A stretch of 64,000 nucleotides of DNA, from NCBI RefSeq assembly GCF_014174155.1, contig NZ_JABEQM010000004.1, forward strand, positions 186,001 to 250,000. Direction: 5' to 3'. Each line of letters begins with the position of its first letter. The stretch's first letter is position 1. The notes beneath the pieces were generated by a model. The model saw nothing but the letters and a program-made list of their open reading frames with translations. It was not told where the DNA came from and ran no database searches. A program made the position numbers and the translations under genes. Below, one piece after another: positions 45,228 to 54,185 of the stretch. Source of the stretch: Gluconacetobacter tumulisoli. GTDB lineage: Bacteria > Pseudomonadota > Alphaproteobacteria > Acetobacterales > Acetobacteraceae.

Positions 45228-48200
45228 ATGAACGTCGATTCTCCGTCCGATACGCTCCATGACCTCGGGGGGCTGCTGCTTGGCATCGCCCGCCTGCTGC
45301 TGGCGAACGGCACCGGAATGGTCGTGGCGGAGGCGACCACGCGGAGCCTCGCCCGGGCCTGCGCCCAGCCGATGGAAGTGCGGCTGACCTACCTGGTCGA
45401 CCATTTCCGTCTGGACGTGGAAACCGGATCCGGGCGCCGGGCCGACATGGTCCTGCCGATTGACGACATGCGCGTCGCGCCGACGGTCACGGCGCCGATC
45501 CTGGCCCTGGCCGTCCGGGCGGCCGGCGCAGGGTGCACCCTGGCGGACATCCGGCACGCCCTGGCATCGGCCGAACGGGAAGGAGCCGAACGGGAAGATG
45601 ACGCCGGCGGCCCGGGTCGCCGGCCCGCCTGGTACAGGTTCGATCCCGCCTGGTACCTGGCCGCCTATCCCTTCGTCGCCGAGCAGATGACCTTCCTGGG
45701 GTGTGCCGACGTAACCGCCTATTTTCGGGATTTCGGCATCGGCCTGGGCCACTCGCCGAACCGGTTCTTCGACGAGTCCTGGTACCGGACCCGTTATCCC
45801 GACATCGCCGACGCCATTGCGAACGACGTTGTCCCGAGCGGATTCGTCCATTACCTGGGCTCGGGTTTTCACGAAAGATCGCCGCACTGGCTATTTGATG
45901 AGGCCTATTATCTGGAGCGTGATCCCGGCCTGTGTCAGGCGACCCTCGCCGCGCGCGGCTATCGCAATGGCTATGATCATTACCTGGCTGAAGGGGATCG
46001 TGCGGGGAAGTCCGGCCATTGGCTGTTCGACCCGGCCTTCGTGTCGGATGGCGGCTTCGACGGCCAATCCGTCGGAGGAAACGGGCCGTTCCATCATGTC
46101 ATGGGCCGCCTGCCCCGGGTCCCGCCGGCGGTTACGACCTCGATCTGCTTCGATGCGATCTGGTATCTGAAAACCTATCCCGAAGTCGGGGCACAGATTG
46201 CCACCGGATCCTATTCCTGCGCCCTGCATCATTACCTGGCCAACCCGACGCCGACACTCTTCCATGCCGGCCCATGGTTTTCCGAACAATATTACCGGAT
46301 CGCGCACGGCGACGTCGACGATGCGCTGAATCGCGGGATGTTCCGTTCGGGCTACGAGCATTTCCTGAAATACGGGCTGGGCGAATGCCGGCGCCCGCAC
46401 GAAGACGTCGATTTGCGGGCGCATCTCGCATCCCCGACGGTTCGCGACGATCTGGAATCCGGCCGATACCTGGACGTCTTCCGGCACTGGCTGGCGACCG
46501 GCCCACATGACCAGTGCACCCCGCCGGCCACGCGTCCGGACGAAGACCAGACCAAGGCCGCGTTTCGCCAGGCGGCGCGGGACGCGATCCTTCTGCATGC
46601 GCGCGAACCCATCGATTTCACGCCTCGCGGCGCCCCGGATATAAGCGTGATCGTCGTGGTCCGCAATCATTTCGCGCTGACATTGCAGGCACTGTCCTCG
46701 GTGCGTGCCGGATGGCCGGGCAATATCGACCTGATCGTCGTGGATTCCGGGTCGAACGACGATACGATCCATATCGAACGATTCCTGACCGGCGCGACAT
46801 GTATCCGGTTTCCGCAGAATATCGGCTATGTCGATGCCTGCAACGCGGCGTTGCGCCATGTCGCCGCGCCCGCCACCCTGTTCCTGAACAACGACCTGAC
46901 GCTGGGGCATCAGGCCATCGAACGCGCACTGCGCCGGCTGATCTCGGCGCCCGATATCGGCGCGGTCGGCGCAAAACTGTTCCGTACAAACGGCGTTCTG
47001 CAAGAAGCGGGTTCGATCATCTGGCGCGACGGAACGACGGCCGGATATCTACGCGACCGGGAACCGGGCGTTCCAGAGGCGAATTTCGTCCGCGATGTCG
47101 ATTACTGCTCGGGCGCGTTCCTGATGGTCCGCAGCGATGTCCTTCGCGCCATGGGCGGTTTCGACCCCGCGTTCTCCCCGGCGTATTACGAAGAAGTCGA
47201 TTTGTGCGTACGCATGCGCAAGGTCGGATACCGGACCGTCTACGATCCGGCGATCGTCGTCCGCCACCTTGAATACGGATCATCGGACGCCGCCTTTTCC
47301 CATGGCCTGATGGTCCGCAACCATCGTGTCTTCGCCGGGAAACATCGTGATATCCTGCGTTACTGCTACCCGCGCAACGACGAAAACGCCGTGTTCGCCC
47401 GCACCACCCGCCAGGATCGCCGGAGGATCCTGTATATCGAAGACAGGATCCCGCTGCGCCATCTGGGGTCGGGCTATGTCCGCTCGAACGACATCATACG
47501 CGTGATGGTGGATCTGGGTTACCACGTCACCATTTTTCCGATCAGCGCGTTCCCGTCCAGCCTGGCCGGAATTTATCGGGACTTTCCAGACAGCGTGGAG
47601 GTCCTGCACGACCGCAACATCGATATGCTGGCCGATTTCGTTCGGGGCCGGTCGCGCTACTACGACCTGACATGGGTCGGCCGGACCCATAATCTGGATC
47701 GCCTTCTGCCCGTGCTGGCCGCGACATCGGCCGACCTGCCGGTCAACGGGTTCATCCTGGACACCGAATGCATCGCCGCCCCCCGCACCGCCGCGCGCGC
47801 GCGCGTGCTGGGCCTGCCACCCCCGCCCCCCTTGCAGGATGCCCTGCGCGCCGAGCTGGCCTGTGCCTATTTCTGCCAGCAGATCGTCACGGTCAACGCG
47901 TACGACGCCGACCTGGCGCGGCAGGCGGGGTTCGAAAATATCTCGATCCTGGGTCACATGATCACGCCCCGGCCAACCATGAGGCGCTGGAGCGAGCGGA
48001 AGGACATGCTGTTCCTCGGCGCCATTCATGACATGGGATCGCCGAATTACGACAGCCTGGACTGGTTCGTGACGCAGGTCCTGCCATTGCTGCCGGCGAC
48101 GTTCCATCTGTCGGTGGCGGGCCATGTCGGCCCCACGGTCCATTTCAGCGCATTTGCCGGCAACAGCCGTGTCAGGTTCCTGGGGCCGGTGGACGATCCG

Positions 48201-48542
48201 GCCCCGCTCTACGACCAGCATCGGGTTTTCGTCGCCCCGACCCGCTTTGCCGGGGGCATGCCCTACAAGATCCATGAGGCCGCGTCCTACGGCCTGCCCA
48301 TCGTCGCCACCGATCTGCTGTGCACCCAGACGGGGTGGACGGATGGGCAGGAGATCGTATCCGGCGGCACCGGCGATCCCCGATCCTTCGCCGCGGCGAT
48401 CGTGGCCCTTCACGACGATCCCGCCTTGTGGACGACCGTCCGGAATGGCGCGCTGCGTCGCCTGATGCAGGAAAACGGTCCCGATTCCTACCGGGACAGA
48501 CTTGCCGACGTCCTGAATGGCGTTCTGGCACATATGCGATGA
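45228..48542 (+). CDS. large multidomain glycosyltransferase (GT2 plus GT4-like)
   Basis: 1104 residues. Residues 1-115 form a separate domain whose pattern (GIARLLLANGTG, EVRLTYLVDHFRLDV) recalls the cytoplasmic domain of ThrE-type threonine/serine exporters; weak inference. Residues 135-385 hold about six modules starting FDPAWYLAAYP (138), FDESWYRTRYPDI (181), FDEAYYLERDP (223), FDPAFV (267), FDAIWYLKTYPEV (308) and FSEQYYRIAHGDV (351), most ending in HYL..G. GT2 spans 471-715 (VIVVVRN, VVDSGSNDDT, LFLNNDLTL, EEVDLCVRMRKVGY). A GT4-like domain spans 731-1104 (FLGAIHDMGSPN, GGMPYKIHEAASYGLPIVAT). Probably surface-polysaccharide synthesis; linkage unknown. Confidence 0.85.
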   Translation: MNVDSPSDTLHDLGGLLLGIARLLLANGTGMVVAEATTRSLARACAQPMEVRLTYLVDHFRLDVETGSGRRADMVLPIDDMRVAPTVTAPILALAVRAAGAGCTLADIRHALASAEREGAEREDDAGGPGRRPAWYRFDPAWYLAAYPFVAEQMTFLGCADVTAYFRDFGIGLGHSPNRFFDESWYRTRYPDIADAIANDVVPSGFVHYLGSGFHERSPHWLFDEAYYLERDPGLCQATLAARGYRNGYDHYLAEGDRAGKSGHWLFDPAFVSDGGFDGQSVGGNGPFHHVMGRLPRVPPAVTTSICFDAIWYLKTYPEVGAQIATGSYSCALHHYLANPTPTLFHAGPWFSEQYYRIAHGDVDDALNRGMFRSGYEHFLKYGLGECRRPHEDVDLRAHLASPTVRDDLESGRYLDVFRHWLATGPHDQCTPPATRPDEDQTKAAFRQAARDAILLHAREPIDFTPRGAPDISVIVVVRNHFALTLQALSSVRAGWPGNIDLIVVDSGSNDDTIHIERFLTGATCIRFPQNIGYVDACNAALRHVAAPATLFLNNDLTLGHQAIERALRRLISAPDIGAVGAKLFRTNGVLQEAGSIIWRDGTTAGYLRDREPGVPEANFVRDVDYCSGAFLMVRSDVLRAMGGFDPAFSPAYYEEVDLCVRMRKVGYRTVYDPAIVVRHLEYGSSDAAFSHGLMVRNHRVFAGKHRDILRYCYPRNDENAVFARTTRQDRRRILYIEDRIPLRHLGSGYVRSNDIIRVMVDLGYHVTIFPISAFPSSLAGIYRDFPDSVEVLHDRNIDMLADFVRGRSRYYDLTWVGRTHNLDRLLPVLAATSADLPVNGFILDTECIAAPRTAARARVLGLPPPPPLQDALRAELACAYFCQQIVTVNAYDADLARQAGFENISILGHMITPRPTMRRWSERKDMLFLGAIHDMGSPNYDSLDWFVTQVLPLLPATFHLSVAGHVGPTVHFSAFAGNSRVRFLGPVDDPAPLYDQHRVFVAPTRFAGGMPYKIHEAASYGLPIVATDLLCTQTGWTDGQEIVSGGTGDPRSFAAAIVALHDDPALWTTVRNGALRRLMQENGPDSYRDRLADVLNGVLAHMR

Positions 48543-48789
48543 TGATCGTGTTACTCGATCACCGCAAAGAAAAATATAGATCGAACAAAATAGTCATACA
48601 GACAATTTCAAAATAATATTCGACAAAATACGCCGATTAATACTACATAATTTCTTGTTTCGCGTTCACATTAAGATATAAATTCTAGAAATCCTATTCA
48701 GATAAAATTAAGTTTACCCAATTTCATTCCCGATGTCCGTCGGATATCAATTCGGGTGAATGTAAATAAATACGTCTGCAAGGTGAACA
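48543..48789. other. AT-rich intergenic spacer
   Basis: By hand count only about a third of bases are G/C across 48541-48780, against a strongly GC-rich surround. No open frame of note and no clear repeat. It holds a promoter-like pair upstream of the beta-propeller gene. Such AT-rich spacers often attract nucleoid proteins or mark an old insertion junction. Confidence 0.6.
48655..48682 (+). promoter_or_regulatory. candidate promoter for the beta-propeller gene
   Basis: TTGTTT (48655-48660), a 16-bp spacer and TATAAA (48677-48682) resemble a sigma70 promoter inside the AT-rich spacer, about 110 bp before the ATG at 48790. AT-rich sequence yields such matches by chance. Confidence 0.35.
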
Positions 48790-49935
48790 ATGCGTCTCAG
48801 GGTCCTGTCCACGTTCTGCGTCTCGATGGCGCTGGCCACCGCCGCGCATGCCGAAACCGTCGTTTCGGCCAACGATGCCCACTCCATCCTGCAAAACGGG
48901 GTGCAGGTCCTGCCCAAGCCGCTGAAGCCCGATACGCTGTCGGTCCTGGACCAGGGATCCAACGGGGTGTGGGCGGTCCGCTCCAGCGTCGCCGTGCCGG
49001 TCAGCGTCGTCGGACCGCCGACCGGCCTGGAACTGACGCCGGACGGCAAGATCGCGCTGGTCTCCTCGGCGACGAAGGCCGATCCGGCGCATGACAAGAT
49101 CGTTCCCGACGACCGCATCAGCGTCGTCGACCTGTCCGGGCCGAAGCCCCGCGTGATCCAGCAGGTCCAGTCCGCCCCCGGCACCACCACATTGCGCATC
49201 ACGCCGGACCAGAAGCACGTGCTGGTCGCCAATGGCGCGGGGGGCGTCCTGACCTGGTTCCGTTTCGACGGACGCAAGCTCAGCGACCGGAAGATCATCC
49301 CGCTGCCCGTGGCGGCCGGCTTTCCCGGCGGCGTGGCGATCACCCCGGACGGCAAGCGTGCGCTGGTCAGCCTGTGGAAGGGGGACAAGGTCTTCGTCCT
49401 GCATATCGACGGCGACACGATCACCGTCGATCCGCAGCCGCTCGATATCAAGCCCGGCCCGTGGAACATCCGGCTGACCCGTGACGGGCATTACGCCGTC
49501 ATGGGCATCCTGGGCCATGGCGAGGGTCTGCCCGGTGCCCTGTCCGTGCTGGACCTGACGGCGTCGCCGATCCGCGAGATCCAGCGCATCGTCGTGCCGA
49601 ACGCACCCGAGGGACTGGATATCTCGCCCGACGGCCGCTTCGTCGCCGTCGTGTCCCAGAACGGGTCCGCCGTCCTGCCGACATCGCCGCTTTATCATGA
49701 TCGGGGGATCGTGACCGTGCTTTCGCTGGCCGACGGCCACCTGGCCCAGCTGGCGCAGGCGCCGGGCACGCTCTGGCCGCAGGGCCTGATCTTCGCACCG
49801 GACGGCAAGTCCATCCTAGTCCAGGGGGTCATGGACCGGATGTTGCGCACCCTGTCCTGGGATGGCACCACGCTTGCGGTCAAGGGCGACGCCCCACTGC
49901 CGGGCGGGGGCGCGGATATCGAGCGGCAACGCTGA
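48790..49935 (+). CDS. secreted beta-propeller protein, YncE/lactonase-like
   Basis: 381 residues. A Sec signal peptide (RVLSTFCVSMALATAAHA, cleavage about 22) precedes repeated blades with the pattern PDGKxALVS: GLELTPDGKIALVSSATKA, RITPDQKHVLVANGAGG, AITPDGKRALVSLWKG, DISPDGRFVAVVSQNG and FAPDGKSILVQG. This is a seven-bladed 40-residue-repeat propeller of the YncE/6-phosphogluconolactonase type. No catalytic residues can be pinned; ligand unknown. AAGGTGA precedes the ATG. Convergent with coaA. Confidence 0.82.
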   Translation: MRLRVLSTFCVSMALATAAHAETVVSANDAHSILQNGVQVLPKPLKPDTLSVLDQGSNGVWAVRSSVAVPVSVVGPPTGLELTPDGKIALVSSATKADPAHDKIVPDDRISVVDLSGPKPRVIQQVQSAPGTTTLRITPDQKHVLVANGAGGVLTWFRFDGRKLSDRKIIPLPVAAGFPGGVAITPDGKRALVSLWKGDKVFVLHIDGDTITVDPQPLDIKPGPWNIRLTRDGHYAVMGILGHGEGLPGALSVLDLTASPIREIQRIVVPNAPEGLDISPDGRFVAVVSQNGSAVLPTSPLYHDRGIVTVLSLADGHLAQLAQAPGTLWPQGLIFAPDGKSILVQGVMDRMLRTLSWDGTTLAVKGDAPLPGGGADIERQR

Positions 49936-49951
49936 TCCAGGCCGGAACAAC

Positions 49952-49985
49952 GGCTGCCGGGACAGGATTCCCTGTCCCGGCAGCC
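49952..49985. terminator. strong terminator between beta-propeller gene and coaA
   Basis: Perfect 15-bp inverted repeat GGCTGCCGGGACAGG / CCTGTCCCGGCAGCC (49952-49966 and 49971-49985) with loop ATTC, between two convergent genes. Probably bidirectional. Confidence 0.8.
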
Positions 49986-50009
49986 GCCAAATGCGTTTTC
50001 AACGCCCTT

Positions 50010-50981
50010 TCAGAGGTGGCGTAGCCGGACCTCACCGACCGCGTGCGACCGTTCCTTGCGCACGATCAGCCGCGCGCGCTCCCGCGTCGGCAGGATATTG
50101 GCCTCCAGGTTCGGAAGGTTGATCCGGCTCCAGATCCTTCGGGCCACGGCTTCCGCCTCGGCCGGCGGAAGGTCACGGTAATGGTGGAAATAAGAGGTCG
50201 GCTTGCGGAATGCCGTCCGTTGCAGCAGCAGGAAGCGATCCACGTACCACGATTCGATATCCGCCGTCGCGGCGTCGAGATAGATCGAGAAATCGAAGAA
50301 ATCCGACGCCACGGCGGACCGGTCGCTGCCGGTCTGCAGCACGTTCAGCCCTTCGAAAATCAGGATGTCGGGCCGGTCGACGACCTGAAAGCGATCCGGC
50401 ACGATATCGTAGGCGTCGTGCGAGTAATAGGGGACCTCCAGATGGCGTTCCCCTGCCTTCGCCGCCGCCAGGAAAGAGATCATCCGGCGCAGGTCGTAGC
50501 TTTCGGGAAAGCCCTTGCGCTGCATGAGGTCGCGTTCCTCCAACTCGCGCGTCGGCAGGAGGAACCCGTCGGTGGTCACCAAATCGACCCGAGGATGATC
50601 GGGCCAGCGCGAGAGAACCGCCTGCAGCAAGCGGGCAAACGTGCTCTTGCCCACGCCGACGCTGCCGGCGATGCCGATGATGAACGGCACCGTGATGCGG
50701 GGACAACCCAGGAACGCACTTTCCACCATGCTGTTCAGGCTGCGCAGCGCCGTTACGTGCAGGTTCAGCAGACGCGACAGCGGCAGGTAGATCTCGGTAA
50801 TGTCGGACAGCGATACCGGCTCGTTCCGGCCCCGCAGGACCGCGATCTCGTCCTCGGACAATGAAAGCGGCACATTCGCACGCAGTGCTGCCCATTCCGA
50901 CCGCGAAAAGGTCAGATATGGCACCGCCGTCTCACTCTCACGGAACACGCTCTGGCCCCAGTGCGGGGGATCTGAAGCCAT
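50010..50981 (-). CDS. coaA: pantothenate kinase, type I
   Basis: 323 residues. Phosphorylates pantothenate, the controlled first step of coenzyme A synthesis. P-loop [37 protein letters not shown] and [12 protein letters not shown] are all type-I hallmarks. The N-terminal [13 protein letters not shown] aligns with E. coli CoaA. About 270 bp upstream of it hold no gene that I can see. Confidence 0.96.
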   Translation of the reverse strand: MASDPPHWGQSVFRESETAVPYLTFSRSEWAALRANVPLSLSEDEIAVLRGRNEPVSLSDITEIYLPLSRLLNLHVTALRSLNSMVESAFLGCPRITVPFIIGIAGSVGVGKSTFARLLQAVLSRWPDHPRVDLVTTDGFLLPTRELEERDLMQRKGFPESYDLRRMISFLAAAKAGERHLEVPYYSHDAYDIVPDRFQVVDRPDILIFEGLNVLQTGSDRSAVASDFFDFSIYLDAATADIESWYVDRFLLLQRTAFRKPTSYFHHYRDLPPAEAEAVARRIWSRINLPNLEANILPTRERARLIVRKERSHAVGEVRLRHL

Positions 50982-51251
50982 TCTCTATCGCCGGGACGGA
51001 AAACCGTCGCCCCGTGTCGCCTGACCTGCCATGTTTCCGTTCCTCCGGAAGGCGCGTTCCAGTATTATTTTCGCGTTCTCAGGCGGCGTAACACCATCCC
51101 GGGCGTCAATCCAGTGGCGGCCCCGCCGGCCCGGCTGTCGGCATGCCGCGCGAATGGCGGCCAACCGCCATAAAATCCCGGGATGCTGACATAGACGTGA
51201 CTGGCACGTCGACCGGCGGGGTACATCGTGCAGGCATGCGTCAGCCCTCCG

Positions 51252-52379
51252 TCATCGCGGACCGGCCTGGCCGGGATGGAACCGGAACAGCAGGTAGGGG
51301 GGATGCCGGCCGTCGGTCCCGCCATGAAATGCCGGAAGACGATCCACCTGCGCCACGGCCAGATACACCATTCCATCGGGTGTGATCGAATAGGCGTCCG
51401 GCCAGTCCAGGCGCGGATCGGTCAGCCGCCACAAGGTGCGGCCGTGCGGATCCTCGGCATGGATGGAGTGAGTCTCGATCTCGGACAGGTACAGCGTATC
51501 GTGGCTGTCCATGACCAGGCCCCCGACAGGGGGGACATGACGGTCCACCCGCACGCGCCGTTCCAGTTCTGCCTCGGACAATGCCGTATCCAGCAGATCC
51601 GATACCGCGACCCGATATAAATTGGGACCGAATGGCGACATGAAGAACAAGGTGCGGCGATCGGCAGACAGTTCGATCTGATCGGCATTGATCCGGGGCG
51701 CCTTGCCGTCGGCGCCGACCAGGGGACGGCCATCGACATGCGGCACGATCGACGGATCGGCCTTCGTCAGGGGAGTGTCAGCCAGCAGGCGGCGGATGGC
51801 GCCCGTATCGCGATCCAGCACCAGGATCGCACCTGTTCCGGATTCAGTGACGAAGACATGGCGGCCGACAATGCGGATATCGTTCAGATAGCTGTCGTGC
51901 GGCGCGACATGATCGTCGAAATGATAGACATGGACCACCTTGTCGGTCGCCAGATCAATCTCGACCAGCTTCGGACCGCCCTCCACGATCGCCGCGAAAT
52001 GCGGCGTCGCCGGGTCCGTGACCCACAGATGGTTTTCCCCCCGGTCGATATAGAGTGAATTGACCGATACGAAATGCTCCGCCGCCGGTTGTCCGGGCGA
52101 CCAGCTGTTCCATCCGACGCCGGGATAGGGAACCGGCACGCCATGGGCATCCAGCACCGCGACGCCGGGGGTCCGTTCGACCCAGCTTGGAAAATTGACG
52201 AAGATACGGCCATCATTGGCAACGGCGACGCCGTTCCAGGTGTGCGTATCCGTACTGGCGACCAGTTGCAGGGTCGGTGGCGGGGGCGACGGGGATGCCG
52301 CCGACGCCCGCCACGGCAGGGCAAAGGAAACGGCGGCAAGGCTGCCGAGAATGAAAATCCTGACGGCACGGCCCATCAT
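51252..52379 (-). CDS. secreted royal-jelly/SMP-30-like beta-propeller protein
   Basis: 375 residues with a signal peptide (VRIFILGSLAAVSFALPWRASA, cleavage about 27). The body resembles bacterial members of the major-royal-jelly/gluconolactonase propeller group: WNGVAVANDGRIFVNFPSW, NHLWVTDPATPHF, YLNDIRIVGRHVFVTESG and GLVMDSHDTLYLSEIETHSI. A periplasmic sugar-lactone or scavenging role is possible, but no active site is claimed. Two ATGs are adjacent (52379, 52376), both downstream of GGAAG. Confidence 0.8.
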   Translation of the reverse strand: MMGRAVRIFILGSLAAVSFALPWRASAASPSPPPPTLQLVASTDTHTWNGVAVANDGRIFVNFPSWVERTPGVAVLDAHGVPVPYPGVGWNSWSPGQPAAEHFVSVNSLYIDRGENHLWVTDPATPHFAAIVEGGPKLVEIDLATDKVVHVYHFDDHVAPHDSYLNDIRIVGRHVFVTESGTGAILVLDRDTGAIRRLLADTPLTKADPSIVPHVDGRPLVGADGKAPRINADQIELSADRRTLFFMSPFGPNLYRVAVSDLLDTALSEAELERRVRVDRHVPPVGGLVMDSHDTLYLSEIETHSIHAEDPHGRTLWRLTDPRLDWPDAYSITPDGMVYLAVAQVDRLPAFHGGTDGRHPPYLLFRFHPGQAGPR

Positions 52380-52553
52380 GCTGCTTCCGCCTTCCTGCAG
52401 TTACGTCGCGTAACGATAGACACCGGGCCGGCTCAGGAACAAGACCGTCACGCCGTCGCACGGCAATCCTCGAACATGTCGTGATCGGACCGGATCGATC
52501 AGACCCGCAGGGCTGCGTCGTCGCCTTGCGAAGGCATGGCCCGGGATGGCCGT

Positions 52554-53000
52554 CTAATGGCCATATCCCGATTGCCCACCGGAATGACGGCCGTAGCTGA
52601 CCTGCGTGTCGGGGATGACATAATGCTTGCCGTCATTTTTCTGATCGGCATCGTCGTCGCTGGCGTTGGGATCGTATCCGGATGAAATCAGCTGCATCGC
52701 CGGCGCATCCGGCAGCGGCTGATAATCCGGCTGCCGCGCCGCCATGGCACCGGGCGAAGACGCCCCCCTGCCCCCGGAAGCACCGTTGTCCCCGCCGGTG
52801 GACGGCGCGTCACCGGCATCATCGCCGGCGGCGGAGGCCAGCCCCGGCGGTGGAATGTCGATCGAATCCCCATCCGGCCGGTGAACCGTGCAGGCCCCCA
52901 GGCAAAGCAGCACCCCCACGACCGGACGGAACCCGGAGACGCTGCCGAAGCGCAGGCCCGTCAGGGCGCCCGTGCGAACGGAGCGTCTTCTACCGGACAT
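52554..53000 (-). CDS. hypothetical lipoprotein
   Basis: 148 residues. Signal peptide with lipobox LGAC (Cys37, LLCLGACTVHRP). The mature part is low complexity, rich in Gly/Asp/Ser/Pro, ending in YVIPDTQVSYGRHSGG. It lies 12 bp downstream of recA on the same strand. The n-region is long (about 27 residues), so the true start could be later. No family recognised. Confidence 0.6.
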   Translation of the reverse strand: MSGRRRSVRTGALTGLRFGSVSGFRPVVGVLLCLGACTVHRPDGDSIDIPPPGLASAAGDDAGDAPSTGGDNGASGGRGASSPGAMAARQPDYQPLPDAPAMQLISSGYDPNASDDDADQKNDGKHYVIPDTQVSYGRHSGGQSGYGH

Positions 53001-53012
53001 GCGCAGGCCCGA

Positions 53013-54068
<1,056 letters not shown>

Positions 54069-54146
54069 CGCCCTTACCCCATTCCAATGCCGTGAATATC
54101 CGAATCCTGTGCATCCCAAGTGTGCAAGGCCGGCCTCGAAAATCTA

Positions 54147-54161
54147 GAACAAAACATGATC
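54147..54161 (-). promoter_or_regulatory. candidate SOS box upstream of recA
   Basis: Minus strand reads GATC-ATGTTTT-GTTC, one base from the alphaproteobacterial LexA consensus GTTC-N7-GTTC. It lies 79-93 bp upstream of the recA start, a plausible promoter position. Confidence 0.45.
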
Positions 54162-54185
54162 ATCCACAAGCGGCACGCAGCCCCG

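Noticed and set aside
51065-51376. 103-codon frame in the gap between coaA and the royal-jelly-like gene
   Set aside because: Overlaps the 3' end of the propeller gene in another frame, Trp/Pro/Arg-rich, no ribosome-binding site or domain.
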